DNA of 64,000 bases from Bradyrhizobium sp. CIAT3101 (GTDB taxonomy: Bacteria > Pseudomonadota > Alphaproteobacteria > Rhizobiales > Xanthobacteraceae): positions 2,749,001-2,813,000 of the forward strand of contig NZ_CP121634.1 of assembly GCF_029714945.1 (NCBI RefSeq). Direction: 5' to 3'. Both the position numbers and the translations under genes were made by a program. The notes under the pieces were generated by a model. That model did not search any database and had not been told where the DNA came from. It saw only the letters and a list, made by a program, of their open reading frames with translations. This document shows, one piece after another, positions 25,207-32,591 of this stretch (position 1 is the stretch's first letter; each line of letters starts with the position of its first letter).

Positions 25207-25973
25207 GCGCGTGCCGTGGCTTGCAGCCGTGGCGGTGCGGAATCCCGATCGAGATACAGCATGCATCGCGGATGCGTGCGCAATGCGCTCGCCGGACAGG
25301 TCGCGCCGATCGGGCCGTACAGGGATTGCTCGACGGCCGCTCGCTTCGCCGCGCCGGGCACCACGCAGAAAAGCTGATCCGCGTCCAGCAGCCGGGGAAC
25401 CGTCAGGGTGATCGCGTGCGTCGGCACGTCGCCCAATGTTGCAAAGCACCTGTCGTCGACCTGCTGCTGACGGCAGATCGCGTCGAGCTCGACGATCTTG
25501 ACCTGCTTGGTGTCGTGCAGATCCGCGACGGGCGGATCGTTGAACGCCAGATGCCCATTGACTCCGATGCCGAGGCACACGATGTCGATCGGGGCATCGC
25601 TGAGAAGGGCCGCATAACGCGCCGCTTCGCGGTCCGGATCCGGTTCTTGTCCGATCAAATGGATGGCGCCCAGAGGGACGTGCGAGAAGAAATGGCGGGT
25701 GAGCCACACGCCGAAGCGCTCGGGTGCGTGCGCCGGAAGCCCGAGATATTCGTCCATGTGAAAGGCAATCACGCGTCGCCAATCGATATCGCGCTCTGCG
25801 ATCAGCGCGTCCAGCATCTCCGCTTGGCTCGGCGCGGCGGCGAATACCATCCTCACGCGATCTTGCCGTGCGAGGCGATCGCGTAGCGCAGCAGCGATGT
25901 CCAGGGCCGCAGCCCGGCCCATCGCATCCCGCGTCTCTGATATCGCGATCCCTGGCGCGACCGAAGCCATCAT
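25203..25973 (-). CDS. nagB: Glucosamine-6-phosphate deaminase-like protein
   Basis: The 256-residue protein belongs to the NagB/6-phosphogluconolactonase fold. It has FHMDEYLGLP (catalytic Asp), LGIGVNGHLAFNDP (phosphate loop and catalytic Asp/His region) and THAITLTVPRLL. The expected reaction is glucosamine-6-phosphate to fructose-6-phosphate plus ammonia. It is the first gene of the leftward operon and is divergent from the LacI gene at 26111. The palindrome at 26026-26041 lies 53 bp before its start, so the operon is probably repressed by that regulator. Confidence 0.86.
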   Translation of the reverse strand: MMASVAPGIAISETRDAMGRAAALDIAAALRDRLARQDRVRMVFAAAPSQAEMLDALIAERDIDWRRVIAFHMDEYLGLPAHAPERFGVWLTRHFFSHVPLGAIHLIGQEPDPDREAARYAALLSDAPIDIVCLGIGVNGHLAFNDPPVADLHDTKQVKIVELDAICRQQQVDDRCFATLGDVPTHAITLTVPRLLDADQLFCVVPGAAKRAAVEQSLYGPIGATCPASALRTHPRCMLYLDRDSAPPRLQATARA

Positions 25974-26025
25974 ATCTACTCGCGTCTTGTCCGGCCGCAG
26001 ATCAACCTACAAGGGCAAGAATGTT

Positions 26026-26041
26026 ATGCAATCGGTTGCAT
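26026..26041. promoter_or_regulatory. LacI operator between nagB and the LacI-type gene
   Basis: ATGCAATCGGTTGCAT is a palindrome except for its central TCGG. It is almost identical to the 27192-27207 site. The position between divergent genes fits joint control of the nagB-nagA operon and autoregulation. Confidence 0.75.
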
Positions 26042-26110
26042 GTCAAGCTTGCGCCCCGGCGGCGATCAAGGCATGTGTAATGTCGAGATCCCGCACAGGA
26101 GACGCCACCG

Positions 26111-27145
26111 GTGAAACGCGATTCCGACGGCAGGGAGCGGCGCTCAGAGATTGCGCCGACCATCAGTCAGGTCGCAAAGATTTCCGGGGTCTCGCGCGCG
26201 ACCGTTTCGCGCGCCTTCACGCGCCCCGGAATGCTGAGCGAGGAGACCGTCCGGCGCGTCAAGGCGGTCGCCGACAAACTGGGATATGTGCCCAACCAGG
26301 TTGCGCGCGCATTGTCGACCGGCCGGCATGGCAACGTTGCGCTCATCGTCTCAGACGTTGCGAACCCGTTCTTTCCGCCGCTGATCAGAGCCGCCCAGCT
26401 TCACGCCGACAGGGCGGGACTTTGCGTCTTTCTGGGCAATTCGGACGAGGATCCCGCGCGTGAGGAATTGCTGCTCGGGCGGTTCATCGGCCAGGTGGAG
26501 GGGCTTGTGCTCGCCTCCTCCCGTCTGGACGAGACGCAAATCCGCATCTATGCCGCGCGCCGGCCGCTGGTGCTCATCAATCGCGACATCGACGGAATCA
26601 CGCGGGTCCTGATCGATACCGCGCCTGGTGTTGCGGCCGCGATCGCGCATCTCGCCGAGCTTGGGCACCGGCACATCGCCTATGTCAGCGGCCCCACGAC
26701 GTCATGGTCCAACCAGCAGCGGCGCAATGCGGTCCGAAAAGAGGCGGCGAAGCGCGGGCTCAAGGTGATCGCCATTCCGGCTCGCCCGCCATCCTACGAC
26801 ACCGGCCGATTGGCCGCTGTCCCGATCGTCGCCAGCGGAGTGACCGCGGCCATCGCGTTTGACGACCTCGTGGCCCAGGGGCTGCTGGCCGGGCTTGCGG
26901 CCCTCGATGTCGACGTGCCCAAATCGTTCAGCGTGGTCGGTTGCGATGATGTTCTCGGCGAAACCACGTACCCGCAGCTCACCACGGTGTCGGCGCGTTG
27001 CGCCGATGCCGGCGATGTCGCGGTTGGCCTCCTGCTCAGCCAGATGAATGGTGGCGCATCAGGCGAGATCCGCCACAAGCTGAACTCTCACCTCGTCGTT
27101 CGCGCGAGCACCGGTCCGGCGCCTGCGAAACGAAAAACCCGCTGA
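26111..27145 (+). CDS. LacI-family regulator of the amino-sugar/importer region
   Basis: The 344-residue regulator has the helix-turn-helix TISQVAKISGVSRATVSRAF (about residues 17-36), a hinge ARALSTGRHGNVALIVSDV and a PBP-like effector domain. It starts with GTG 26111, with GGAG about ten bases upstream. TGCAA/TTGCA operators flank the gene: one in its own promoter shared with nagB and one in the promoter of the downstream importer. The regulator thus probably links import and catabolism of one sugar. The inducer may be an amino-sugar phosphate, by inference from nagA/nagB. Confidence 0.88.
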   Translation: MKRDSDGRERRSEIAPTISQVAKISGVSRATVSRAFTRPGMLSEETVRRVKAVADKLGYVPNQVARALSTGRHGNVALIVSDVANPFFPPLIRAAQLHADRAGLCVFLGNSDEDPAREELLLGRFIGQVEGLVLASSRLDETQIRIYAARRPLVLINRDIDGITRVLIDTAPGVAAAIAHLAELGHRHIAYVSGPTTSWSNQQRRNAVRKEAAKRGLKVIAIPARPPSYDTGRLAAVPIVASGVTAAIAFDDLVAQGLLAGLAALDVDVPKSFSVVGCDDVLGETTYPQLTTVSARCADAGDVAVGLLLSQMNGGASGEIRHKLNSHLVVRASTGPAPAKRKTR

Positions 27146-27191
27146 CGATTTGGTCAACAGCCTTGGAAAGCGGCAATGGATCGCAATTGAC

Positions 27192-27207
27192 ACGCAACCG
27201 GTTGCAT
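27192..27207. promoter_or_regulatory. LacI operator at the importer promoter
   Basis: ACGCAACCGGTTGCAT shares 14 of 16 bases with the 26026 operator and has a perfect AACCGGTT centre. A TTGACA hexamer (27187-27192) abuts it, so a bound repressor would block that -35 region. The first importer gene starts at 27250. Confidence 0.75.
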
Positions 27208-27249
27208 GACAGCCTTTGATCGGAATTTCAGAGTTCTGGGAGCGGGGAC

Positions 27250-28473
27250 ATGGCCTTCATTGCGAAATCCTTCTGGCTGTCGGCGGCCCGGTTGCTGGCG
27301 GTGGCTGCCGCCCTCCCGATGCTGGCTTCGGCTGCGTCGGCGGAGAAGCTGACCATCTGGAGCGGCTGGCCCGACCTCGCCCCGTTCTACAAGCGCGTCG
27401 GAGACCAGCTGAAGGCGAAGTATCCCGATCTCGACATCAGCGTCGAGGCCATTGCCTTGCGTGAGCATGAGAAGCGGCTGGCGCTCTCGCTTCCATCCGG
27501 CTCCGCCGGAGACGTCATCGAGATGGAGGTCGAGGCTGCGCGATATCTGGAGGCTGGCCTCATTCCCGAGCCCCCGGCCGCGATCGTGGATTTCGTCAAA
27601 GCCAATTACGACATGACGCGGGTGAAGACCGCCACGTATGACGGCAAGATTTACGGTGTGCCGCTGTTCCAGGGGCAGGGCGCGCTGTTCTACAACACCG
27701 ACATGTTTGCCAAGGCCGGTCTCAATTCGCCTCCCAAGACGATGGCGGAATACACGGCCTATGCGCAGAAGCTCGTCCAACGTGACGCATCCGGCACGCC
27801 GACCGTCAGCGGCTGGAGCCTGCGTCTCAGCGGTGGTGGCTCCGGCATCGCGGAGAAATATTGGACCATCCTCTATAATCACGGCGGCACGCTGTTGGAG
27901 GAGAAGGGCGGCAAGTGGCGCGCCGCCTATGCCAACGAAGCCGGCCGCAACGCGCTCAAGCAGTACCTCGACAACGTCGTGACCTATCGGACGGTGTCGC
28001 CCGAGATGAAGGCGGACGCCGAAGCCTTCGAGCTCGGCCAGACCGCGATGTTCATCCGGGAGTCCTGGGTGATCGGCGACGTTGCCAAGAAGGCGCCCAA
28101 CCTCAAATACGCGACGGCGCCATTGCCGAAGGGCACGCTGATGGTCCCGGTGGATCTCTACGTCCCCAACAAGGGGCCGAAGAACCAGATCGCCTGGGAC
28201 TTCGTTCAGAAGGCGAACGAGCCGGAAAACCTGCTGTGGCTGGTCGAGAACACGGCGTGGGTGCCCAATCGCAAGGGGCTCGATTACTCCGCGGTTATCA
28301 GCAAGATCCCCCAGCTCGGCGCGTTCGTGAACACCCCGGCCGACCACGTCTTCTTCACGGTGCCCGCGATCAGTCCCGCGAGTGAAATTCTCACCCGGCT
28401 CGCGGCCCGGCTCGAGAAGGCCTTCACCGACAAATCGCTGGCAGGAAACGATGCCGCTTCGACGCTTTCCTGA
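27250..28473 (+). CDS. ABC sugar transporter, solute-binding protein (3' frameshifted)
   Basis: The 407-residue family-1 binding protein has a signal peptide (ARLLAVAAALPMLASAASA) and the LFYNTDMFAKAGL segment of sugar-binding members. The reading frame ends at 28473, but the next frame continues with protein-like sequence SAAEESDKILAREDLLAK to a stop at 28530-28532, a natural C-terminus for this family. Adding one T near 28458 (GCTTCGAC to GCTTTCGAC) joins them as AAFDAFLKSAA. So a single-base deletion, or a sequencing error, probably replaced the last 25 or so residues. The first two thirds look intact and the protein may still work. It heads the importer operon controlled by the 27192 operator. 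Confidence 0.85.
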   Translation: MAFIAKSFWLSAARLLAVAAALPMLASAASAEKLTIWSGWPDLAPFYKRVGDQLKAKYPDLDISVEAIALREHEKRLALSLPSGSAGDVIEMEVEAARYLEAGLIPEPPAAIVDFVKANYDMTRVKTATYDGKIYGVPLFQGQGALFYNTDMFAKAGLNSPPKTMAEYTAYAQKLVQRDASGTPTVSGWSLRLSGGGSGIAEKYWTILYNHGGTLLEEKGGKWRAAYANEAGRNALKQYLDNVVTYRTVSPEMKADAEAFELGQTAMFIRESWVIGDVAKKAPNLKYATAPLPKGTLMVPVDLYVPNKGPKNQIAWDFVQKANEPENLLWLVENTAWVPNRKGLDYSAVISKIPQLGAFVNTPADHVFFTVPAISPASEILTRLAARLEKAFTDKSLAGNDAASTLS

Positions 28474-28597
28474 AATCTGCTGCTGAGGAGAGCGACAAGA
28501 TCCTCGCCCGGGAAGATCTGCTGGCTAAATGAGCGCGCAATCAATGGTCGCGTCGACACATTTGCAGCGCTAGCCGGCGGCCGCTCCGGGAGACTCC

Positions 28598-29485
28598 ATG
28601 CGTTCCAAGCCGAAATGGCTGTTTCCGGTTCTGGCGCTGCTCCCGGTTCTCGGCCTCTATGCTTGCCTGCGCGTTTACCCAATCGCTGAGACATTGCGTC
28701 TCAGCCTGTTCAAGTGGAACATCATCTCGCGGCGCAAGCCGTTCGTCGGGTTCGACAACTTCGTCGAACTGATGAGTGATCCGCTGTTTCTCGAAGCGAT
28801 CTTCAATACCACCGTCGTCGCCTTCGGCGTGCTGGTGATCACGATTCCCGTCGGGCTCGCGCTCGCTGCGCTGATCAACAGCCGGCAGGGGCTGCGGCGC
28901 AGCGGCTTCTACGAAACCTCGATCTTCCTGCCGCACGTCGTGTCGCTGGTGCCGGCGGCGATGGCCTGGAAATGGATTTTCGATGCGCGGCTCGGGCCGC
29001 TCAACGCCCTCATCGGATGGTTCGGAATCCCGGCACAGTCCTGGCTGTTCGACCCCGTCCTGTCGGTGGTCTGCCTGATCGTTCTGTGCTCCTGGCAGGC
29101 GATCGGTTATGCCGTGCTGATCTTTCTCGTCGGGTTGAAAAACGTTCCGGAGGCGCTCTACGAGGCGGCGCGGCTCGACGGCGCATCCGCGTTCCAGGCG
29201 TTCCGCTACGTCGCAATCCCGCTGCTGAAGCCGGTGATGCTGTACGTGTCGGTGATCACGCTGATCTCGTCGTACAACATTTATGCGCAGGCCTTCGTCC
29301 TGGCCTCGGACGTCCAGGGTGCGCCGGGGCATCTGGTTCGCGTGCTCGTCCTCGACATGCTCGAAAACAGCTTTCGAAATTACCGGGTCGGCTATGCCGC
29401 CGCCGAGGCCGTCGTCCTTCTCGTGATCGTGCTCATTCTCACGGGCGCGCAGTTCAGGTTGTTTCGGGATCGGAGCCGGGCGTGA
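28598..29485 (+). CDS. ABC sugar transporter, permease (MalF-like)
   Basis: The 295-residue permease has six predicted helices, beginning WLFPVLALLPVLGLYACLRV. The coupling motif is YEAARLDGASAFQAFRYVAI near residue 188. It is separated from the binding-protein frame by 124 bp, or 65 bp from the frameshift-restored end. It starts at ATG 28598 with GGGAG upstream. It forms the pore with the next permease. No ATPase gene accompanies the operon. Confidence 0.9.
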   Translation: MRSKPKWLFPVLALLPVLGLYACLRVYPIAETLRLSLFKWNIISRRKPFVGFDNFVELMSDPLFLEAIFNTTVVAFGVLVITIPVGLALAALINSRQGLRRSGFYETSIFLPHVVSLVPAAMAWKWIFDARLGPLNALIGWFGIPAQSWLFDPVLSVVCLIVLCSWQAIGYAVLIFLVGLKNVPEALYEAARLDGASAFQAFRYVAIPLLKPVMLYVSVITLISSYNIYAQAFVLASDVQGAPGHLVRVLVLDMLENSFRNYRVGYAAAEAVVLLVIVLILTGAQFRLFRDRSRA

Positions 29486-30339
29486 GCGATCCAGACCATC
29501 CGTCCAGCGATATCGATCGCAACACGCCTGCCGGCTTCGCGATCGACGTTGTCCTATCCGTTGTCGGTCTGATGATGCTGCTGCCGCTGGTCTTCCTGAT
29601 CAGCAACGCGTTCAAGACGCCGCCAGAATTGCTGGCCTGGCCGCCCACCATCATTCCAAACCAGCCGACACTGGAGAACATTCTCGGCGTGCTGCACGAA
29701 ACGCCGCTGCTGCGTTGGATCGGCAATACACTGATCTTTGCAGGGATTTCGACGACCAGCATCGTCGCCACCTCCGCCATCGCCGGCTACGTGCTCGGCA
29801 AGTTCGATCTGCCTTGGTTTCCGGCCGTCTTCGGCGTCATCATCGCGACGTTAGTCGTGCCCTTCGAAGTCTACATGATCCCGCTCTATCTGAATGTTCA
29901 GGCCGCGGGTATGTTGAACACGCTGCCCGGCCTCCTGGTCGGCTATCTCGTCATGAGCTTCGGCATCTTCCTGGTGCGGCAATATGTGACGACGTCGATC
30001 CCCGACGAGCTGCTGGAAGCCGCGCGGGTGGATGGGGCAGGCGAGGGGTGGATCTTTCTGCGGATCGTGCTCCCGCTGATGCGGGGGCCGCTGGGGGCGC
30101 TTGGGGTGCTGGCGTTCTTCCAGGCCTGGACCGCGTTCGCATGGCCGCTCGTCGTGACCACCAACAAGGATACGTATACGCTCGAAGTCGGGCTGGCCCT
30201 GTTCCAGACCGGCTTCACCGTGGATATCGGCCATCTCAGCGCGGCTGCTGCGGTCGCCCTTGTTCCCAGCGCGCTGTTCTTCTCGCTGATGCGACGAAAT
30301 TTCGTGCGTGGTGTGGCCGGGACCGGTTTGAAGGAATGA
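29482..30339 (+). CDS. ABC sugar transporter, permease (MalG-like)
   Basis: The 285-residue permease starts with GTG 29482, overlapping the previous stop (GTGA). The first helix is FAIDVVLSVVGLMMLLPLVF and the coupling motif is LLEAARVDGAGEGWIFLRIV. A longer in-frame version starting at 28972 would overlap the upstream permease for 500 bp and is rejected. With the MalF-like partner it imports the substrate of the 27250 binding protein. Confidence 0.9.
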   Translation: MSDPDHPSSDIDRNTPAGFAIDVVLSVVGLMMLLPLVFLISNAFKTPPELLAWPPTIIPNQPTLENILGVLHETPLLRWIGNTLIFAGISTTSIVATSAIAGYVLGKFDLPWFPAVFGVIIATLVVPFEVYMIPLYLNVQAAGMLNTLPGLLVGYLVMSFGIFLVRQYVTTSIPDELLEAARVDGAGEGWIFLRIVLPLMRGPLGALGVLAFFQAWTAFAWPLVVTTNKDTYTLEVGLALFQTGFTVDIGHLSAAAAVALVPSALFFSLMRRNFVRGVAGTGLKE

Positions 30340-30379
30340 TCGTCGCGTCCCATGGGGCTGTCGAAGGAGCGCACAGGAC

Positions 30380-31948
30380 GTGATTGAACAGGAATACGAT
30401 ACAATCATCATCGGCGGAGGTTCCGCCGGAGCGACGTTGGCCGCGCGCCTCAGCGAAGATCCGTCGCATCGGGTGCTGCTGCTCGAGGCAGGGCAGGATC
30501 TTCGCACCGCCACCACGCCGGACCACATTCGCATCCCGAACCCCATGCGCGCCATCGGTGACGACGATTTTCGCTGGCCAAAGCTGCTGGCGCGACGCAC
30601 CGAGCGGCAGCAGCCGCTGCTGCTCTGGCGTGGCCGCGCCATGGGCGGCAGCTCGACAATCAATGGCCAGATCGCAATCCGCGCCGTTCCTGACGACATC
30701 GACCGCTGGACGGCCGCGGGCTGCACCGGCTGGTCGTGGGACGAGCTTCTGCCCTATTTCTGCAAGCTCGAAACGGACAAGAATTTCTCCGACGCGCCCT
30801 ATCACGGCGATCGCGGTCCGATCCCGGTGTACCGCGCGCCGATCCCGGATTGGGGCAATGTCGACCGCGCGCTGCGCGCCTCGGCGCTCGGCCTCGGCTA
30901 TGGCTGGTGCGAGGATCACAACGCGCCCGTCGGCACCGGCGTCTCGCCCTACGCCATCAACAGCGAGGGCGGATTACGGATCTCCACCAATGACGGCTAT
31001 CTGGAGCCCGCGCGCGATCGCGCCAATCTCGACATCGTCGGTCACGCGCTGGTCGATACCGTCACGTTCGAGGGCAATCGGCTGCACGCCAACGGCGTCA
31101 TGGTCCGCGTGAACGGCCGATCCTATACGCCCCGTGCGACGCGTGACGTCATCCTCTGCGCGGGTGCCATCCACTCGCCGGCCATTTTGCAGCGCTCCGG
31201 CATTGGGCCTGCCGCCGTGCTGGAGAGGCTCGGCATCCCGATCCGTGCCGACTTGCCGGCGGGCGAGAATTTGCTGGACCATCCGATCGTCAACGCATTG
31301 CTGCATCTGCGCGAAGGCAGTCAGGTCAGCACGCTGATGCACCGGCACACCAATTGCTGCCTGCGCTACTCGTCCGGCCTCGCAGGCGCCGGCGAGAACG
31401 ACATGATCATGATCGCCGGTAATCTTGCGCGCTCGTCGCAATCGATGGTGGAAGTCACGCTGGGGCGCATCGCCGTCTCCGTCTATCAGGCGTTCAGCCA
31501 GGGTCATGTCCGCATCGTCTCGGTCGATCCCGAGGTCGATCCTGAAGTCGAGGAGCGCATGCTGTCCGACCCCAGCGATCTCGCGCGGATGCGCGACGGC
31601 GTTCGTCGCCTGCGTGATATCTGCCTGCAGCCTGCGGTGGCCGAGATCGCTCATCGCGTCGACTATGGCGCCAGTGGACGCTCCATGGACGAGCCGCTCA
31701 GCGACGCGGAGCTCGACGACTGGTTGTTCGCCGAGTGCAGCGACGCGCAGCACGCCAGCGGCACCTGCAGAATGGGCGCAATTGGCGACGCGCGTTCGGT
31801 CGTCGATCCCGAATGCCGGGTGATCGGATGCACGGGATTGCGCGTGATCGATGCTTCGATCATGCTGGAAGTGCCGCGCGCCAACACTCACTTGACCACG
31901 GTCGCCATCGCTGAGCGCATGGCCGATCGGTTGAAGGGCGCGGCATAA
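30380..31948 (+). CDS. GMC-family FAD-dependent oxidoreductase
   Basis: The 522-residue enzyme has the N-terminal ADP-binding motif IIIGGGSAGATLAARLSE, GMC signature 1 GRAMGGSSTINGQI and signature 2 GAIHSPAILQRSGIG. It also has the C-terminal catalytic pair: His in DAQHASGTCRMG and His in RANTHLTTVAIAER. GMC enzymes oxidise alcohols or sugars. It starts with GTG 30380, 40 bp after the permease, and probably ends that operon, so it may act on the imported sugar before the Gfo/Idh and Nag enzymes. The closest named activities are choline and glucoside 3-dehydrogenases, which cannot be separated from sequence alone. Confidence 0.88.
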   Translation: MIEQEYDTIIIGGGSAGATLAARLSEDPSHRVLLLEAGQDLRTATTPDHIRIPNPMRAIGDDDFRWPKLLARRTERQQPLLLWRGRAMGGSSTINGQIAIRAVPDDIDRWTAAGCTGWSWDELLPYFCKLETDKNFSDAPYHGDRGPIPVYRAPIPDWGNVDRALRASALGLGYGWCEDHNAPVGTGVSPYAINSEGGLRISTNDGYLEPARDRANLDIVGHALVDTVTFEGNRLHANGVMVRVNGRSYTPRATRDVILCAGAIHSPAILQRSGIGPAAVLERLGIPIRADLPAGENLLDHPIVNALLHLREGSQVSTLMHRHTNCCLRYSSGLAGAGENDMIMIAGNLARSSQSMVEVTLGRIAVSVYQAFSQGHVRIVSVDPEVDPEVEERMLSDPSDLARMRDGVRRLRDICLQPAVAEIAHRVDYGASGRSMDEPLSDAELDDWLFAECSDAQHASGTCRMGAIGDARSVVDPECRVIGCTGLRVIDASIMLEVPRANTHLTTVAIAERMADRLKGAA

Positions 31949-31982
31949 GATGTGACGGGCGTGCGAGATGGTCCCAAGCCCG

Positions 31983-32360
31983 TTACCAGGCGAGCGGGAT
32001 CCTCTGCGCAAATCCGCCGAGGTCCGAAGCCGGGCTGAGCGGCTGCCGGTCGAGCGGGCGGTTGTTGTTCTGATTGGCGAATGACGTGCCGGGTGGATAG
32101 GCGTAGTCGCTGAACTTGCGGTCGCCGGGGAGAACCTCGGTCCCGCCATCCAGCCAGGAGCGCTTGCTGACATAGATGCGTGTGCGGGAGCCGGATTGAT
32201 AGGTCCGATTAGGGCCGTGCGGACCGTACTCATAGACGGCCTGTTTCGCCGGCTGCAGCCGGTTGCGCCTGCCGACCGTGTCGGCGTTGGTGGCCACGGT
32301 CGCGGCGAGGATGGCGACCAGCGCGAGACTGGTCATAACGATCGGCTTCATTGCGGACAT
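31983..32360 (-). CDS. Small secreted hypothetical protein
   Basis: A 125-residue protein with a Sec signal peptide (IVMTSLALVAILAATVATNA) and a mature part rich in Arg, Pro, Asn and Tyr (YGPHGPNRTYQSGSRTRIYV). No enzyme motif is seen. The start is either ATG 32360 or ATG 32351; both leave the signal peptide intact, and the longer frame from 32396 lacks a clear ribosome site. It lies between the GMC gene (convergent) and the BamA-like gene (divergent). Small proteins of this style are common in Bradyrhizobium, and the function is unknown. Confidence 0.55.
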   Translation of the reverse strand: MSAMKPIVMTSLALVAILAATVATNADTVGRRNRLQPAKQAVYEYGPHGPNRTYQSGSRTRIYVSKRSWLDGGTEVLPGDRKFSDYAYPPGTSFANQNNNRPLDRQPLSPASDLGGFAQRIPLAW

Positions 32361-32591
32361 CCCATGCGCGTTGGCTGATGTCAGCGGCTCTCGCATCGCT
32401 CCAGCGGCGTGTAAACAAGCCTTGTTTTGCCTGATATTTCTGGCGATTTGCGCAAACGCCGCGCGTAGGGCGCTATGTGCTTCGGCGGATCAATCAAACT
32501 CAATCCGCAGAAACAGTACAGCAATCTGAAAGCCACACCGTGGCCACAGCTTTCCCGTTTCAGAGCAAGTCAGGTGCTCTTGAGGTGTGGA

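Noticed and set aside
28972..30339. A longer start for the second permease, overlapping the first for 500 bp
   Set aside because: The N-terminal extension is a shadow of the first permease. The GTG at 29482 gives a normal length and a coupled overlap.
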